Below are positions 1 through 7,912 of a stretch of 10,577 bases of DNA, piece after piece. The position numbers and the translations under genes were made by a program. Source of the stretch: Prevotellaceae bacterium UBA4372 (GTDB lineage: Bacteria > Bacteroidota > Bacteroidia > Bacteroidales > Bacteroidaceae); NCBI GenBank assembly GCA_002391275.1, contig DGSC01000007.1:990-11566 (forward strand), read 5' to 3'. The stretch's first letter is position 1. Each line of letters opens with the position of its first letter. The notes beneath the pieces are model-generated. The model worked only from the letters and a program-made list of their open reading frames with translations. It was not told the DNA's origin and did no database searches.

Positions 1-250
1 TTCCAAGGTCATGGAATAATCAAATCTCTTGGGCGCGTGTCCTGTTTTCCTTATAAGCGGATGGCAACATAATGGGGAAAGAGGGCTTGTCAGGCAGGGT
101 TGACGGTTCCTGTTCGTCGGCCAACCGATTGTAGCAGGCGAGCTGGGAGCATGTATGGTATCGGTGGCAAGCTTAAAAGCAGTGTTGCAAAGACATCGAA
201 TGGCTACACTCGTGTTGGGCCTACAGATATAAAAAAGACATATTATAGCT
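1..250. other. Left-edge interval without a supportable gene
   Basis: I see no convincing gene here. The three plus-strand frames entering from the left edge stop at 17-19, 54-56 and 70-72, so at most a few C-terminal codons of an upstream gene could be present, and I cannot tell which frame would be real. On the minus strand one frame is open from about 267 to the edge but has no ATG except at 10-12, so it could hold only the first four codons of a gene running leftward. No tRNA-like T-loop or cloverleaf is visible. Confidence 0.5.
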
Positions 251-294
251 ACGCAAGAAGGGCTGTCTCATCGGTGAGACAGCCCTTCTTGCGT
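251..294 (-). terminator. Perfect 20-bp stem-loop, probable terminator of the minus-strand gene block
   Basis: Positions 251-270 pair perfectly with 275-294 around the four-base loop TCGG, with GGGCTGTCTCA as the core of the arm. It begins 52 bp beyond the stop codon of the M16 peptidase gene. There is no T-run directly behind it on either strand. On the minus strand the nearest T-run (six T) reads at about 237-232, some 14 bases past the stem. A stem this strong should stop or protect transcripts from either side, so it may act in both directions. Confidence 0.7.
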
Positions 295-346
295 TATGGC
301 TCAACGTCGTTTCCGCTGTGAGCCATTTCCGAGCCTCTGTCCTTGC

Positions 347-1591
347 CTACTCGTAGATGAGGGTGGTCAGGCACTCGGGGTTGAATATTTCAGTAGCGAT
401 GTCGTGGAGGTAGTCGGTGGTGAGCCCGTCGATTTGAGCAAAGCGTTCTTCCATGGATTGCACACGACCTGTGAGCAGGTACTGTTTTGCCATGCCGAGA
501 GCCATACTCTCGTGGTTGTCGGCGGCGATGGCCATCTGCCCTTTCAGCTGCCGGCGTGCGGCGTTGAGGGCCCGCTGTGAGAGTGGTGCGTCGGTGAGGC
601 GTTGCAGTTCGCGTCGCACCAGACGAAGGCATCGGCGCACATCTGCGTGGTCGCAACCGAAATAGACAGCCCAGACGCCCGTGTCGGTGTAGGGCGTGAG
701 GTTGCTCTCAACGGTGTAGACGAGTCCTGTACGCTCGCGAAGGGCCAACGAAAGGCGCGAATTCATTGCCGGGCCTCCGAGCAGGTTGCTCAGCAGCGCC
801 AGTCCTATGTGCCGTGGGTCGTTGAGGGCATAGGCACGGGCACCCAGCATGACGTGTGCCTGGTGGCAGTCTTTGGCCACGATGGACGTGCCTCCTCTGG
901 CCCCGACCGATGGCGCAAGAGCTGTTCTGCCTGTTTGTGTGGGGCTTGGCACCTGATTCCGCTGGGCTGGCAGGAGAAGACTTTCCGGGAAGTGTTTCCT
1001 TATTTCCTTCTCTGTCACCTTTCCTTTTACGAACAACACGGCTCGTTCCGGGGCGTAGAGACGGGCAGTAAAAGCCCCCAAGTCAGTATTGTTGTACTGG
1101 CGCAGGCGGTCGGCAGAGCCGAGAATGTTGCGCCCGAGAGGGTGGTCGGGAAAGAGAAGAGCCTCAAAGTCGTCGTAGATAAGTTCGGCGGGCGAGTCGT
1201 TGTAGCTTTCTATCTCGTCGATAACCACTTCGCGCTCTTTCTCGAGTTCGGCCTGAGGAAAGGTGCTCTCGAAGACGATGTCCGCCAATAATGGTAAGGC
1301 ACGACTGAGATGTTGGCGCATGAACACACTGTAGTACACCGTCTCTTCCTTGCCTGTGTAGGCGTTGAGGTCGCCTCCTACGCTCTCCATGCGGTTGAGA
1401 ATCTGCACGGATGAGAGGTGACGTGTGCCTTTGAAGCTCATGTGCTCCACGAAATGTGCCATGCCACTCTCGCTGTCCAGCTCGTGGCGTGTGCCTGCAG
1501 CCACGGCTATGCCGGCGTAGACGACATCGCGAGAGGCCTCGTCATCGAGGATTGCGCGCATACCGCAGGGAAGATGGAAATAATGAATCAT
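347..1591 (-). CDS. M16 family zinc metallopeptidase (insulinase/processing-peptidase type), single-chain 414 aa
   Basis: Predicted zinc endopeptidase of the M16B group, whose members resemble the mitochondrial processing peptidase beta subunit and degrade or trim peptides. The inverted zinc motif HxxEH is intact as H46-F-V-E49-H50. Glu126, in the segment REVVIDEIESYND, lies 76 residues past H50, the usual position of the third zinc ligand. The N-terminal active half is followed by a second inactive-type half, and about 410 residues is the usual length for the one-chain bacterial form. No signal peptide or lipobox is seen, so a cytoplasmic location is likely. The start is an ATG with no Shine-Dalgarno, as is common in Bacteroidota. 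It is the last gene of the minus-strand block, 182 bp behind the Rid-like gene and separated from it by a long inverted repeat, so it may have its own transcript. The substrate is unknown. Confidence 0.93.
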   Translation of the reverse strand: MIHYFHLPCGMRAILDDEASRDVVYAGIAVAAGTRHELDSESGMAHFVEHMSFKGTRHLSSVQILNRMESVGGDLNAYTGKEETVYYSVFMRQHLSRALPLLADIVFESTFPQAELEKEREVVIDEIESYNDSPAELIYDDFEALLFPDHPLGRNILGSADRLRQYNNTDLGAFTARLYAPERAVLFVKGKVTEKEIRKHFPESLLLPAQRNQVPSPTQTGRTALAPSVGARGGTSIVAKDCHQAHVMLGARAYALNDPRHIGLALLSNLLGGPAMNSRLSLALRERTGLVYTVESNLTPYTDTGVWAVYFGCDHADVRRCLRLVRRELQRLTDAPLSQRALNAARRQLKGQMAIAADNHESMALGMAKQYLLTGRVQSMEERFAQIDGLTTDYLHDIATEIFNPECLTTLIYE

Positions 1592-1630
1592 CGGGTGTTA
1601 AAGGCTGTATTGCAGGTTGGAATATACAAA

Positions 1631-1729
1631 AATGCGGAAAAGCATGGACGGCATTTCGGCTGGATGTGAGTTGCGACTCAGTCGCAGCAGATAGTACAGC
1701 TGGAGATGTCGTTCATGCTTTTCCGCATT
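1631..1729. repeat. Long imperfect inverted repeat with a nested central palindrome (candidate MITE or structured RNA)
   Basis: The 16-bp arm AATGCGGAAAAGCATG (1631-1646) is matched exactly by its reverse complement at 1714-1729. The pairing continues to about 1662 and 1697, with one bulge and four positions that differ. In plus-strand RNA all four differences are G-U wobbles. In the middle, 1672-1686 (TGCGACT-C-AGTCGCA) is a second perfect palindrome. The element fills most of the gap between the Rid-like and M16 genes. It could be a miniature inverted-repeat element, a transcript-processing hairpin or a plus-strand small RNA. No clear target-site duplication is visible. Confidence 0.7.
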
Positions 1730-1773
1730 CGTCAGGGTTGTTGCTTTATTGTAGGTGTGGAGTGGCCTTGCCT

Positions 1774-2913
1774 TTAGAAGTCGCGGAAGTCGGAGGTGTC
1801 GGTAGCCTTGATGGCTACACATTCCATCTCGATGAGCCACGTCGGGCGGCACACGGGGGCAAGGGTGATGAGGTATGGCGTGTTTGGGAACTTGCGTTCA
1901 AACATGTTTTTGACGGTGGAGAAGTCGCATACGTCGCGCAGATATACAATGATCTGTGCCACATCCTCGAACGAAGTGCCGGCCTCGGCAAGGAGAGCTT
2001 CGACATTCTCCCACATCCGTTCCGTTTGACGCACAATGTCGCCTATGTGCACAACCTCGCCTTTGTTGTTGATGCTGGCGGTGCCACTGATGTAGACATG
2101 GCGGCGATCGCCGTAATCCATGCAGGTGCCTCGCTCGAAGGTTACGCCGTACTCGTAGGTAGAATTAAGATGTGTCTTGGCATAGAGGTAGCGTTGTTGC
2201 TCTGGTCGGAAGCCGATGAGGGCGTAAGTGCCGAGCTGCACCAGTGCGCGGGTGTCGGCAGGCAAGCCGCCGATGCCGGTCGAGGCAATGTAATGGGTAT
2301 GCTCTGTGAGGCCTTGCTCGATGAAATTATCCCGGCGGGCCTTCACCATGCCGGCGTATTGAGTATCGACGTCGCGGACGTAGAACCAGGTGCGTATGCA
2401 GTTGTCGGCAAGCGTGGCACCGTGGCGCTGAAGGGTCTCCTCGTAGTCGATGAGGAGGCTCTCGGTCTGCCAGGCACTGTCGCCCTTGTGCTCATGCATC
2501 CCCATCTTCCAGAGGTGCTGGTAGCCATTGTGCGAAGCAATGACGAGGCCGTCCTGATTCTCTACGTCCATGTCGTGGACGAGATAGAGCCAGGCGGCTA
2601 CTTTAGAGCCGTCGAGCGGCGGTTGTTGTATGCAACTCACCGAGCAGTCCTTGTCGATACGTACAAGCGGCTGTTGATTGGTGGCATCACTGAGGAAGTA
2701 GCGCTTGAAGATGGTCTTGGAACCAGCGCACAGAGGATTGGCAAGCAAAGCTTGTTCGGCACGGTAGATGCGGTTGAACTGTTCGGCGAAGAGTTCGCCA
2801 CGGGGCTCGATATGCAGGATTGCATGCTGCTCCTTGATTTTACCCTCGCGGGCGAAGGTGGATAATTCTACCGTCGCACCGAAGTCTGGTATGTAGATTT
2901 TTTCGTAATTCAC
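1774..2913 (-). CDS. Two-domain Rid (YjgF)-superfamily protein, chorismatase (FkbO/Hyg5)-like architecture
   Basis: A 379-residue protein whose C-terminal third (about residues 255-368) reads as a YjgF/Rid domain. It has a strand near 'HVYISGTASI', the helix-strand 'FEDVAQIIVYLRD' and the closing strand 'RPTWLIEMECVAI'. The preceding 250 residues form a separate domain, as in the chorismatase-like proteins FkbO, Hyg5 and XanB2, which are of similar length. In a by-eye alignment the position of RidA Arg105 is hydrophobic here, so classical imine deamination is doubtful. Chorismate hydrolysis is possible but not shown. The start is GTG; an in-frame TAG lies directly upstream, so no longer start exists. 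There is no signal peptide, so it is probably cytoplasmic. It follows the mono-heme lipoprotein gene by 60 bp and could be the distal gene of that operon, although its function does not obviously fit. Confidence 0.82.
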   Translation of the reverse strand: MNYEKIYIPDFGATVELSTFAREGKIKEQHAILHIEPRGELFAEQFNRIYRAEQALLANPLCAGSKTIFKRYFLSDATNQQPLVRIDKDCSVSCIQQPPLDGSKVAAWLYLVHDMDVENQDGLVIASHNGYQHLWKMGMHEHKGDSAWQTESLLIDYEETLQRHGATLADNCIRTWFYVRDVDTQYAGMVKARRDNFIEQGLTEHTHYIASTGIGGLPADTRALVQLGTYALIGFRPEQQRYLYAKTHLNSTYEYGVTFERGTCMDYGDRRHVYISGTASINNKGEVVHIGDIVRQTERMWENVEALLAEAGTSFEDVAQIIVYLRDVCDFSTVKNMFERKFPNTPYLITLAPVCRPTWLIEMECVAIKATDTSDFRDF

Positions 2914-2973
2914 TATTTCGTGGCTTATGCCGTAATTTTAAGGTTTATGATTAGAAATGGACGTCAACAAGAA

Positions 2974-3693
2974 TCACGGACGGGCTCCTGCCTTAATCCA
3001 GTTGTCGATGAGCGTGAGAGTTGTTCCCTCTTTGATCATATTGGCATGGTCGTACCTCACTCCGGCTGAAGGGTCGCCGTTGATGACCTTGTGCAGCAGG
3101 CTCTCGTCCACACTGCCGGGAACGACGCGCAGGCCGTTCTCGGGGAGCCGGGCCGGATGGTTCACGAGCTGATCGTAACTTTGGCCTTCGATGAGCGTGA
3201 GGCCGGCTGCGGGCGTAAGGCCAAGTCCGTGGCAGCGTGCACAAGTGCCGGTGAAGACGAGGTCTTGGATGGTTTTGAACATGCCGATGTCAACATTCCC
3301 CACGTTGAGGAACACCGTGTCGCCTTGCAATTGGCTGGCCGGCACACTGGCAAAGGTGACGATGCGCTGGCGAAGGCGGTTGGTGACGCATAGCTCGATG
3401 GTGGATATGTCGTTGTCGGAGAGGCTCAGCGTGGTGTGGACCGGCGTGCCGTCGGTAGCTTGCAGGGGTTTCTGCACGACGGCATTACTGCTACCTTCGG
3501 CAAAGCCTGCAAGAACGATGTTGTACTGCGAGCTCCACGAATCGGTGCCGCTGAGGGTGGCGTTGAGGCAGGCCGTCTTGCCTGCTGTCTGCACTCCTTC
3601 GTCCTTGGCCACGATGTCGCCTTCGTCGCACGATGCGAGCGTGAACGTGCACAAAAGTGCTGCAAAGATAAGGCTGTTTTTCCTGATTATCAT
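2974..3693 (-). CDS. Mono-heme cytochrome c lipoprotein
   Basis: Predicted electron-transfer lipoprotein of 239 residues. A type II signal peptide ends in the lipobox LASC with Cys22 as the lipid anchor. The following residues DEGD are acidic, as in the Bacteroidota surface-export signal. Residues 30-140 are strand-rich with no family I recognise, possibly a beta-sandwich. A compact heme c domain follows: CARCH at 151-155 binds heme covalently with His155 as proximal ligand. The ending 'YDHANMIKEG...LIDNWIKAG' places Met219 where the distal Met ligand sits in Planctomycete-type (PSCyt1/PF07635-like) domains. It is the fifth gene of the putative porin-imelysin-DHOR operon, 42 bp behind the OprP-like porin gene. 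It could pass electrons to or from the di-heme protein encoded two genes upstream. The start ATG is preceded by an A-rich leader. Confidence 0.88.
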   Translation of the reverse strand: MIIRKNSLIFAALLCTFTLASCDEGDIVAKDEGVQTAGKTACLNATLSGTDSWSSQYNIVLAGFAEGSSNAVVQKPLQATDGTPVHTTLSLSDNDISTIELCVTNRLRQRIVTFASVPASQLQGDTVFLNVGNVDIGMFKTIQDLVFTGTCARCHGLGLTPAAGLTLIEGQSYDQLVNHPARLPENGLRVVPGSVDESLLHKVINGDPSAGVRYDHANMIKEGTTLTLIDNWIKAGARP

Positions 3694-3735
3694 ACTCTTT
3701 TTGATTAATTAACAAAAAGTGAGGAGACGGGATGT

Positions 3736-5058
3736 TCAGAAGGAATACTGAAGCATGACAACGGCTCGATGGGTGGCTATGCCCAAGTCATCGATGTCGC
3801 GATCGAGCTGGCGGTCGTGACCCCAACGGCCTACGAACTCGTACATGCCTGATAGTTTAAGGTTGCACGAAGGAATGAAGTAGTTCAGTCCGATGGCCGG
3901 AGCATTGAGGAAACCGCCTGTGCCCGTGGCACCAAGTCCATTGCGGTCGAAGAAATCGTAACGGATGGCGGGCTGCAAGTGCTTCGTCACGAAATAACCA
4001 GCCTGGACGTAGGCACCCAAGTAGGCATATTCGTTGCTGATTTTTTGGCGTTTGGTGAAGTCAACTTGCATGAAATAGACTTCGCCTGCGAGGTAAAGAC
4101 GTTTCCAGAGCATGGCGAACTCGGCGCCTATACGGAAGTCGTTGGTCGACTCATTTTCGCTCTCTACGTTATAGTTGGCCGAGAGACCTACGAGCATCTT
4201 CTTCTCATTGAGCAGCTTGGGATTACCTTGCGTCGTGGGCATTTGTCCGAAGGGCTGGTAGGTGAGGCGTCCGGCATAAAGAAGAGAGGGGATATGTAAA
4301 TCGTCGGAGAAGGTCTTCGAGGCACTGTTGTTGTTGATGCCAGTTCCGTTGAAGAGGCCTACTTCATAGCCGATATTCTTTTTTGTCATGCCGTGGAATT
4401 CTACGCCAAGGTCGAAACCAGTGGCAAAGGCCGGGGTGACAGCGTTCAGCGAGTAGGGTAGAATCACGGCCTGCGTCATGGAATTGGGCAGAGAGGGCAT
4501 CAGCGTCTCGCCGAGCGTAGTGAGGTAGGCGTGCGAGAACGGAGTCTTGAACTTACCTATGCGGAAGTGAGCGGCGCGATTGATGCCGTAGTCTATCCAT
4601 GCTTGCTGGAGGATGGCAGCACCCGTAGCCGCTGCGTTGATGCAGAGGTTGTAGTCGATTTTGCCGAAAGCACGGCCCGTGAAGCCCAGAATGGCATTGG
4701 GAACGGCAAAACCTGAATTGGCAACATTGTCCTGGTTGTAGGCCTTGTCGAGGCCTTCGCTATCGTACCAGTTGAAGTTGCCTGTGGCCTGCAGCATAAG
4801 GTAGGGCTTGAAGATGAAACGGCCATCCTTGCTCTGAAGGGTGAATCCGCGGTCGTCGGCGATAGGAACGACACCGTTCGTCATGTCGAGATGGCTTTCG
4901 TCGGTGGCTGTGGCATCAGGAAGGGAGGATTCCTCACTGGGCTGTGAAGATGCTGTCTCGGTTGTCGGCAGTTCGATGGCCGAAGCAGAAAGGGCGGCAA
5001 AGGACAGTGCCGCAAGAAGTGTTGTCTTGATTGACGGTGTGAAGAGGTTTGTTTTCAT
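3736..5058 (-). CDS. OprO/OprP-family outer-membrane porin
   Basis: Predicted trimeric-type beta-barrel porin of 440 residues from the chosen start. A Sec signal peptide (KTTLLAALSFAALSASA) is followed by a Ser/Thr/Glu/Pro-rich linker of roughly 40 residues. The barrel then opens with 'FTLQSKDGRFIFKPYLMLQA'. The stretch 'AWIDYGINRAAHFRIGKFK' and the following 'TPF' are characteristic of the phosphate-selective porin O/P family (PF07396). The chain ends in Tyr-Ser-Phe, a normal beta-barrel assembly signal. The frame extends upstream to a TTG at 5085, but the ATG at 5058 gives a cleaner signal peptide, so I chose it. It lies 44 bp behind the DHOR gene and 42 bp before the mono-heme lipoprotein gene. 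Substrate cannot be read from the sequence; the family name does not prove phosphate transport, and the neighbours suggest a link with metal or redox chemistry. Confidence 0.88.
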   Translation of the reverse strand: MKTNLFTPSIKTTLLAALSFAALSASAIELPTTETASSQPSEESSLPDATATDESHLDMTNGVVPIADDRGFTLQSKDGRFIFKPYLMLQATGNFNWYDSEGLDKAYNQDNVANSGFAVPNAILGFTGRAFGKIDYNLCINAAATGAAILQQAWIDYGINRAAHFRIGKFKTPFSHAYLTTLGETLMPSLPNSMTQAVILPYSLNAVTPAFATGFDLGVEFHGMTKKNIGYEVGLFNGTGINNNSASKTFSDDLHIPSLLYAGRLTYQPFGQMPTTQGNPKLLNEKKMLVGLSANYNVESENESTNDFRIGAEFAMLWKRLYLAGEVYFMQVDFTKRQKISNEYAYLGAYVQAGYFVTKHLQPAIRYDFFDRNGLGATGTGGFLNAPAIGLNYFIPSCNLKLSGMYEFVGRWGHDRQLDRDIDDLGIATHRAVVMLQYSF

Positions 5059-5102
5059 TGTTATCATCATATCTTCATTTTTCAAATTTCAACATTTGGG
5101 GA

Positions 5103-6539
5103 TTAGAGGGATTCGAGGAAACGCACGAGAGCATGACGGTCTGTTCGGCTCATGTTCTTGAACTTGTTTTTCGATGCTTCGGCTTCTCCACCATGCCACA
5201 TGATGGCTTCGGTGAAGTTGCGGGCACGTCCGTCGTGCAGGAAATACGTGTGGCCGTTGACCTTCTCTTGCAGACCTATGCCCCAGAGCGGAGTCGTGCG
5301 CCATTCGTTGCCACGGGCCAGGCCGCTGACATAATTGTCGTTGAGGCCTACACCCATGATTTCAGAACCCATGTCGTGCAGCAGAAAGTCGGAATAGGGA
5401 TGTATGGTTTGATTCCCGAGCCAAGGTAACTGCGTGCCATTGAGCAAGGTAGTACCACGCGGACGGGTGTGGAGCGTGGTGGCATGACAGAGGGCACAAC
5501 CCGCTTGGAAAAAGAGTTCCTGACCACGACGTACGGTCTTGTTGTTGACATTGCGGCGTGCTGGGACACCAAGCGCCTGGAGATAGAGGTCTACATCTTC
5601 CATATCCTTGGTGGAGATGTCGAGCTCATCGTAAAGCAAGCCCATCATGGAGCCCTGCTGAATCTGGCGTTGACCCTCACAGATCTCTTCAGGATAGCGG
5701 CTGTTGGTTACGCCCATATCGCTGGAGAAGCCAAGTTCTACGGTCAAGTCGGCATGCTGTGCCTTGTTGCCTCCCACACCGAGGCGGCGTTGTCCGCGTT
5801 CTACGATGTAGTTGCAACGTCCGCTGATGCCCCATTCCGGATAGTTGCTTTTGCGTGCCAAGGCTTCAATCTCGTTGGGATCGAGTGCCATGATCTGGCC
5901 CATGCCCACGTGTCGCAGCGGAATACGCACAGAGCAGAAGAGATCCTCAGGCTTTATACTGTCGGCATACCACTCGCTGATGCTGTACTCGGGATAGCAT
6001 AGTTCATACTCCTCGCCATCGGGAAATTGGAACGTCTGGAAATGTTTCTGTACTTTTATCTTGCCCTCGGGCTGTACACCGTAGATGGCCTGGTCGTGAA
6101 TGACACGGCCGTAGTCCTGAAAGAAGACGCCGTTTTTGCGAGTAACATATACCAGCATGGACGAGAAACCATAGGCTCCGCTGCCTTCCGACTCTTCCCA
6201 TAGGGCGGGTTTCGTGCGGCCGGCATTGCGGTGACAGCTTCCGCAGCTGTAGCCTGCATATACGGGCCCGAGTCCGCCTCCGTAGCCATTGGAGCTGGTG
6301 CGGGCATCGTCGTAGAGCTTGTCGCCACGCATGAAGCGTTTCTTCAGTTCGCCCACGACCCAGTCGGCCTCGCCGTCGTAGGCAAAGGACGAGGTGGAAA
6401 AGATGGTTGAGGTTCCGGCCGAGAGGGCATAGCCCGAGGGGGCAGAAAGGTCGGCCTCGGTGAGTCCATCGTCGCCGCATGATGAAAAGCAGATAAGTCC
6501 TAAAGCTGACAGTGTGAAGTATTTAAGTGATTTATTCAT
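5103..6539 (-). CDS. Di-heme c oxidoreductase lipoprotein (DUF1111 / DHOR family)
   Basis: Predicted di-heme protein of the DHOR family (PF06537, often labelled 'thiol oxidoreductase'), distantly related to di-heme cytochrome c peroxidases and MauG. It has 478 residues, normal for the family. The signal peptide ends in the lipobox FSSC with Cys21, followed by GDDG. Two heme c sites are present: CGSCH at 99-103 and CALCH at 348-352. The family's C-terminal signature is complete: 'LHDGRARNFTEAIMWHGGEA' followed by a helix ending 'ALVRFLESL'. It lies 116 bp behind the imelysin gene, a pairing also known in Proteobacteria. By analogy with EfeB/EfeO it might oxidise a metal or peroxide for the imelysin partner, but that is inference; the physiological substrate is unknown. 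The start ATG is well placed for the signal peptide. Confidence 0.95.
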   Translation of the reverse strand: MNKSLKYFTLSALGLICFSSCGDDGLTEADLSAPSGYALSAGTSTIFSTSSFAYDGEADWVVGELKKRFMRGDKLYDDARTSSNGYGGGLGPVYAGYSCGSCHRNAGRTKPALWEESEGSGAYGFSSMLVYVTRKNGVFFQDYGRVIHDQAIYGVQPEGKIKVQKHFQTFQFPDGEEYELCYPEYSISEWYADSIKPEDLFCSVRIPLRHVGMGQIMALDPNEIEALARKSNYPEWGISGRCNYIVERGQRRLGVGGNKAQHADLTVELGFSSDMGVTNSRYPEEICEGQRQIQQGSMMGLLYDELDISTKDMEDVDLYLQALGVPARRNVNNKTVRRGQELFFQAGCALCHATTLHTRPRGTTLLNGTQLPWLGNQTIHPYSDFLLHDMGSEIMGVGLNDNYVSGLARGNEWRTTPLWGIGLQEKVNGHTYFLHDGRARNFTEAIMWHGGEAEASKNKFKNMSRTDRHALVRFLESL

Positions 6540-6585
6540 TATCTAAATATCATTTTTTGAAGTAGCTTTCCCTATAGACGCCAAC

Positions 6586-6625
6586 GAAGTAAAGGCGGAT
6601 GCGTGAGCACCTTAGCCTTTACTTC
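6586..6625. repeat. Intercistronic stem-loop between imelysin and DHOR genes
   Basis: GAAGTAAAGGC (6586-6596) pairs perfectly with GCCTTTACTTC (6615-6625) across an 18-base loop. It lies in the 116-bp gap behind the imelysin stop codon. No T-run follows on the minus strand, so it is not a standard intrinsic terminator. In an operon transcript it could protect the imelysin mRNA end or mark a processing point. Confidence 0.6.
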
Positions 6626-6655
6626 AGAGCGATGTGTTTGAATTATTGCTGAATC

Positions 6656-7843
6656 TTATTCTTCCCCTTCGCCTATCTCATGATTAAGGAACAGATCCTT
6701 ATAGGCTTTGCCTCCCTCGTAGCTTTTGGTCCACGAGTTGTAAAGCTCGGTGGCATCTTGTTGGAGGAGATATCCTACCTGAACCATATAGTTTCCCCAT
6801 GACTTGGCATTGGTGCTGGTATAGTCGAGGTCGGCTGCATCGGTGCTGTTACCGTCGTTGAGGGTGCGAGCCTTACCGTCCTTGAAGATAAGGAACTCCA
6901 TGGTGTGGAAACCGCGAACACTCTGAACGGCCTCTATCTCATCGTCTTTGTCGCCATCGCTCCATGTGAGGTTGTCGAACTTGCCCGAGTTGAGGATGTT
7001 TACGATAGCTTCCTGATCGAGAGGCCAGCTATCCATGTTGGGGTCGAGACCAAGGGCGTCGACGGGTCCGAAGAGGAATGCTTCGCTTGTTTCCCACGGT
7101 TCGCGGGCGTCGAACCATGCCTCACAAGCGGCTGCGAAGTTGGCATCGCTGGGGCTTGCGGCAAAGGCCTGAGCTGCTTTGAAGAGAGCAGTATTGGCAT
7201 CTACGAGAGCCTTGTAGGTGGGAAGCACTACATCGTTGACATAAGTGTTGAGGATAGGTTGGAGCACAGCATCCGTGTTGATTGCGGTAGTACGCTGTAG
7301 ATAACCTTTGAGGTTGCCAAGTACTTCTTCCAGATCGTTACAGGCTTGCATGGCAGTTTGCACTTCGGGAGCCCCGATGTTGTTTCGGAAAGGTGCTGGA
7401 ATAGCCTGGATGGCATCGTAGGCCGTAGTGATGGCTTCGCGCACTTGAGCATCGAGAGTTGCATTGTTGGCTTCGATGAGCGTAGCAAGCGAGTTGTTGG
7501 CTTTCTTGCCGTCGCGTGTTCCGTAGTAGGCATTGCGTACGCTGAGGATGTTGTTGGAATAGTCGTCGATGCTATGCCAGCTGTACCATGACTCTACTGC
7601 ATACAGGGCTTTGGTTGTCTGTCCTGATTTGTAGAGGTCGTAGGGGTCGCCTATCTTGGCATTGCCGACCTCATTAGCGATGTCCATACATCCGTCGATG
7701 ATCTGCTCTATGCAGACCAATGCAGCCTGAGTTTCTTCAATGTTTTCATTGTTGTCGTCTTCGTCGCAGGCTGTGAACCCAAGCGCAGCGACCAGCAGCA
7801 TTGCTGCCATTGAGAAATACTTCTTCATTTTGTTTTTTATCAT
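6656..7843 (-). CDS. Imelysin (M75 family) iron-associated lipoprotein
   Basis: Imelysin-domain protein, the family of IcmP, IrpA and the M75 part of EfeO, tied to iron uptake and probably iron-binding rather than proteolytic. The alpha-helical two-bundle domain spans about residues 40-390. The GxHxxE signature is G311-F-H313-T-M-E316. The conserved block 'AREPWETSEAFLFGPVDALG' followed by 'LDPNMDSWPLD' is also intact. A signal peptide ends in the lipobox FTAC with Cys26, followed by the strongly acidic DEDDNNE, a good match to the Bacteroidota surface-export signal. Length of 395 residues fits the family. The ATG at 7828 (Met6) is an equally good start and leaves the same mature protein. It lies 69 bp behind the first porin gene and is followed by the DHOR gene. 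Likely regulation is by the promoter at about 9293. Confidence 0.95.
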   Translation of the reverse strand: MIKNKMKKYFSMAAMLLVAALGFTACDEDDNNENIEETQAALVCIEQIIDGCMDIANEVGNAKIGDPYDLYKSGQTTKALYAVESWYSWHSIDDYSNNILSVRNAYYGTRDGKKANNSLATLIEANNATLDAQVREAITTAYDAIQAIPAPFRNNIGAPEVQTAMQACNDLEEVLGNLKGYLQRTTAINTDAVLQPILNTYVNDVVLPTYKALVDANTALFKAAQAFAASPSDANFAAACEAWFDAREPWETSEAFLFGPVDALGLDPNMDSWPLDQEAIVNILNSGKFDNLTWSDGDKDDEIEAVQSVRGFHTMEFLIFKDGKARTLNDGNSTDAADLDYTSTNAKSWGNYMVQVGYLLQQDATELYNSWTKSYEGGKAYKDLFLNHEIGEGEE

Positions 7844-7912
7844 TTAGTGGTTTTAGTCTCTTTTTTCAGTATAAATGGTTTCGCTACTACATTAGAAGCA
7901 GTGAACACACAC

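Noticed and set aside
188..195. Minus-strand TGTCTTTG resembling a -7 box
   Set aside because: It has one mismatch at a key position, no -33 element and no gene clearly downstream.
1..267. Minus-strand frame open to the left edge, ending in a basic segment with KRFDY
   Set aside because: It has no start codon except an ATG at 10-12, so only four codons could be coding; too little to call.
602..1291. 229-codon plus-strand open frame
   Set aside because: It lies wholly inside the M16 peptidase gene, whose motifs are intact on the other strand; its translation shows no family features.
1598..1852. 84-codon minus-strand frame over the inverted repeat
   Set aside because: Its translation is produced by the repeat arms and overlaps the end of the Rid-like gene; no signal or family is visible.
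1456..2865. 469-codon plus-strand open frame
   Set aside because: Although long, it runs antisense across the Rid-like gene and the M16 start and has no recognisable domain; it reflects high GC at the third codon position of the real gene.
5059..5085. TTG start giving a nine-residue longer OprP-like porin
   Set aside because: The ATG at 5058 gives a standard signal peptide, while the TTG version adds an acidic stretch before it.
5469..6002. 177-codon plus-strand open frame
   Set aside because: It is antisense to the DHOR gene, whose heme motifs and C-terminal signature are complete.
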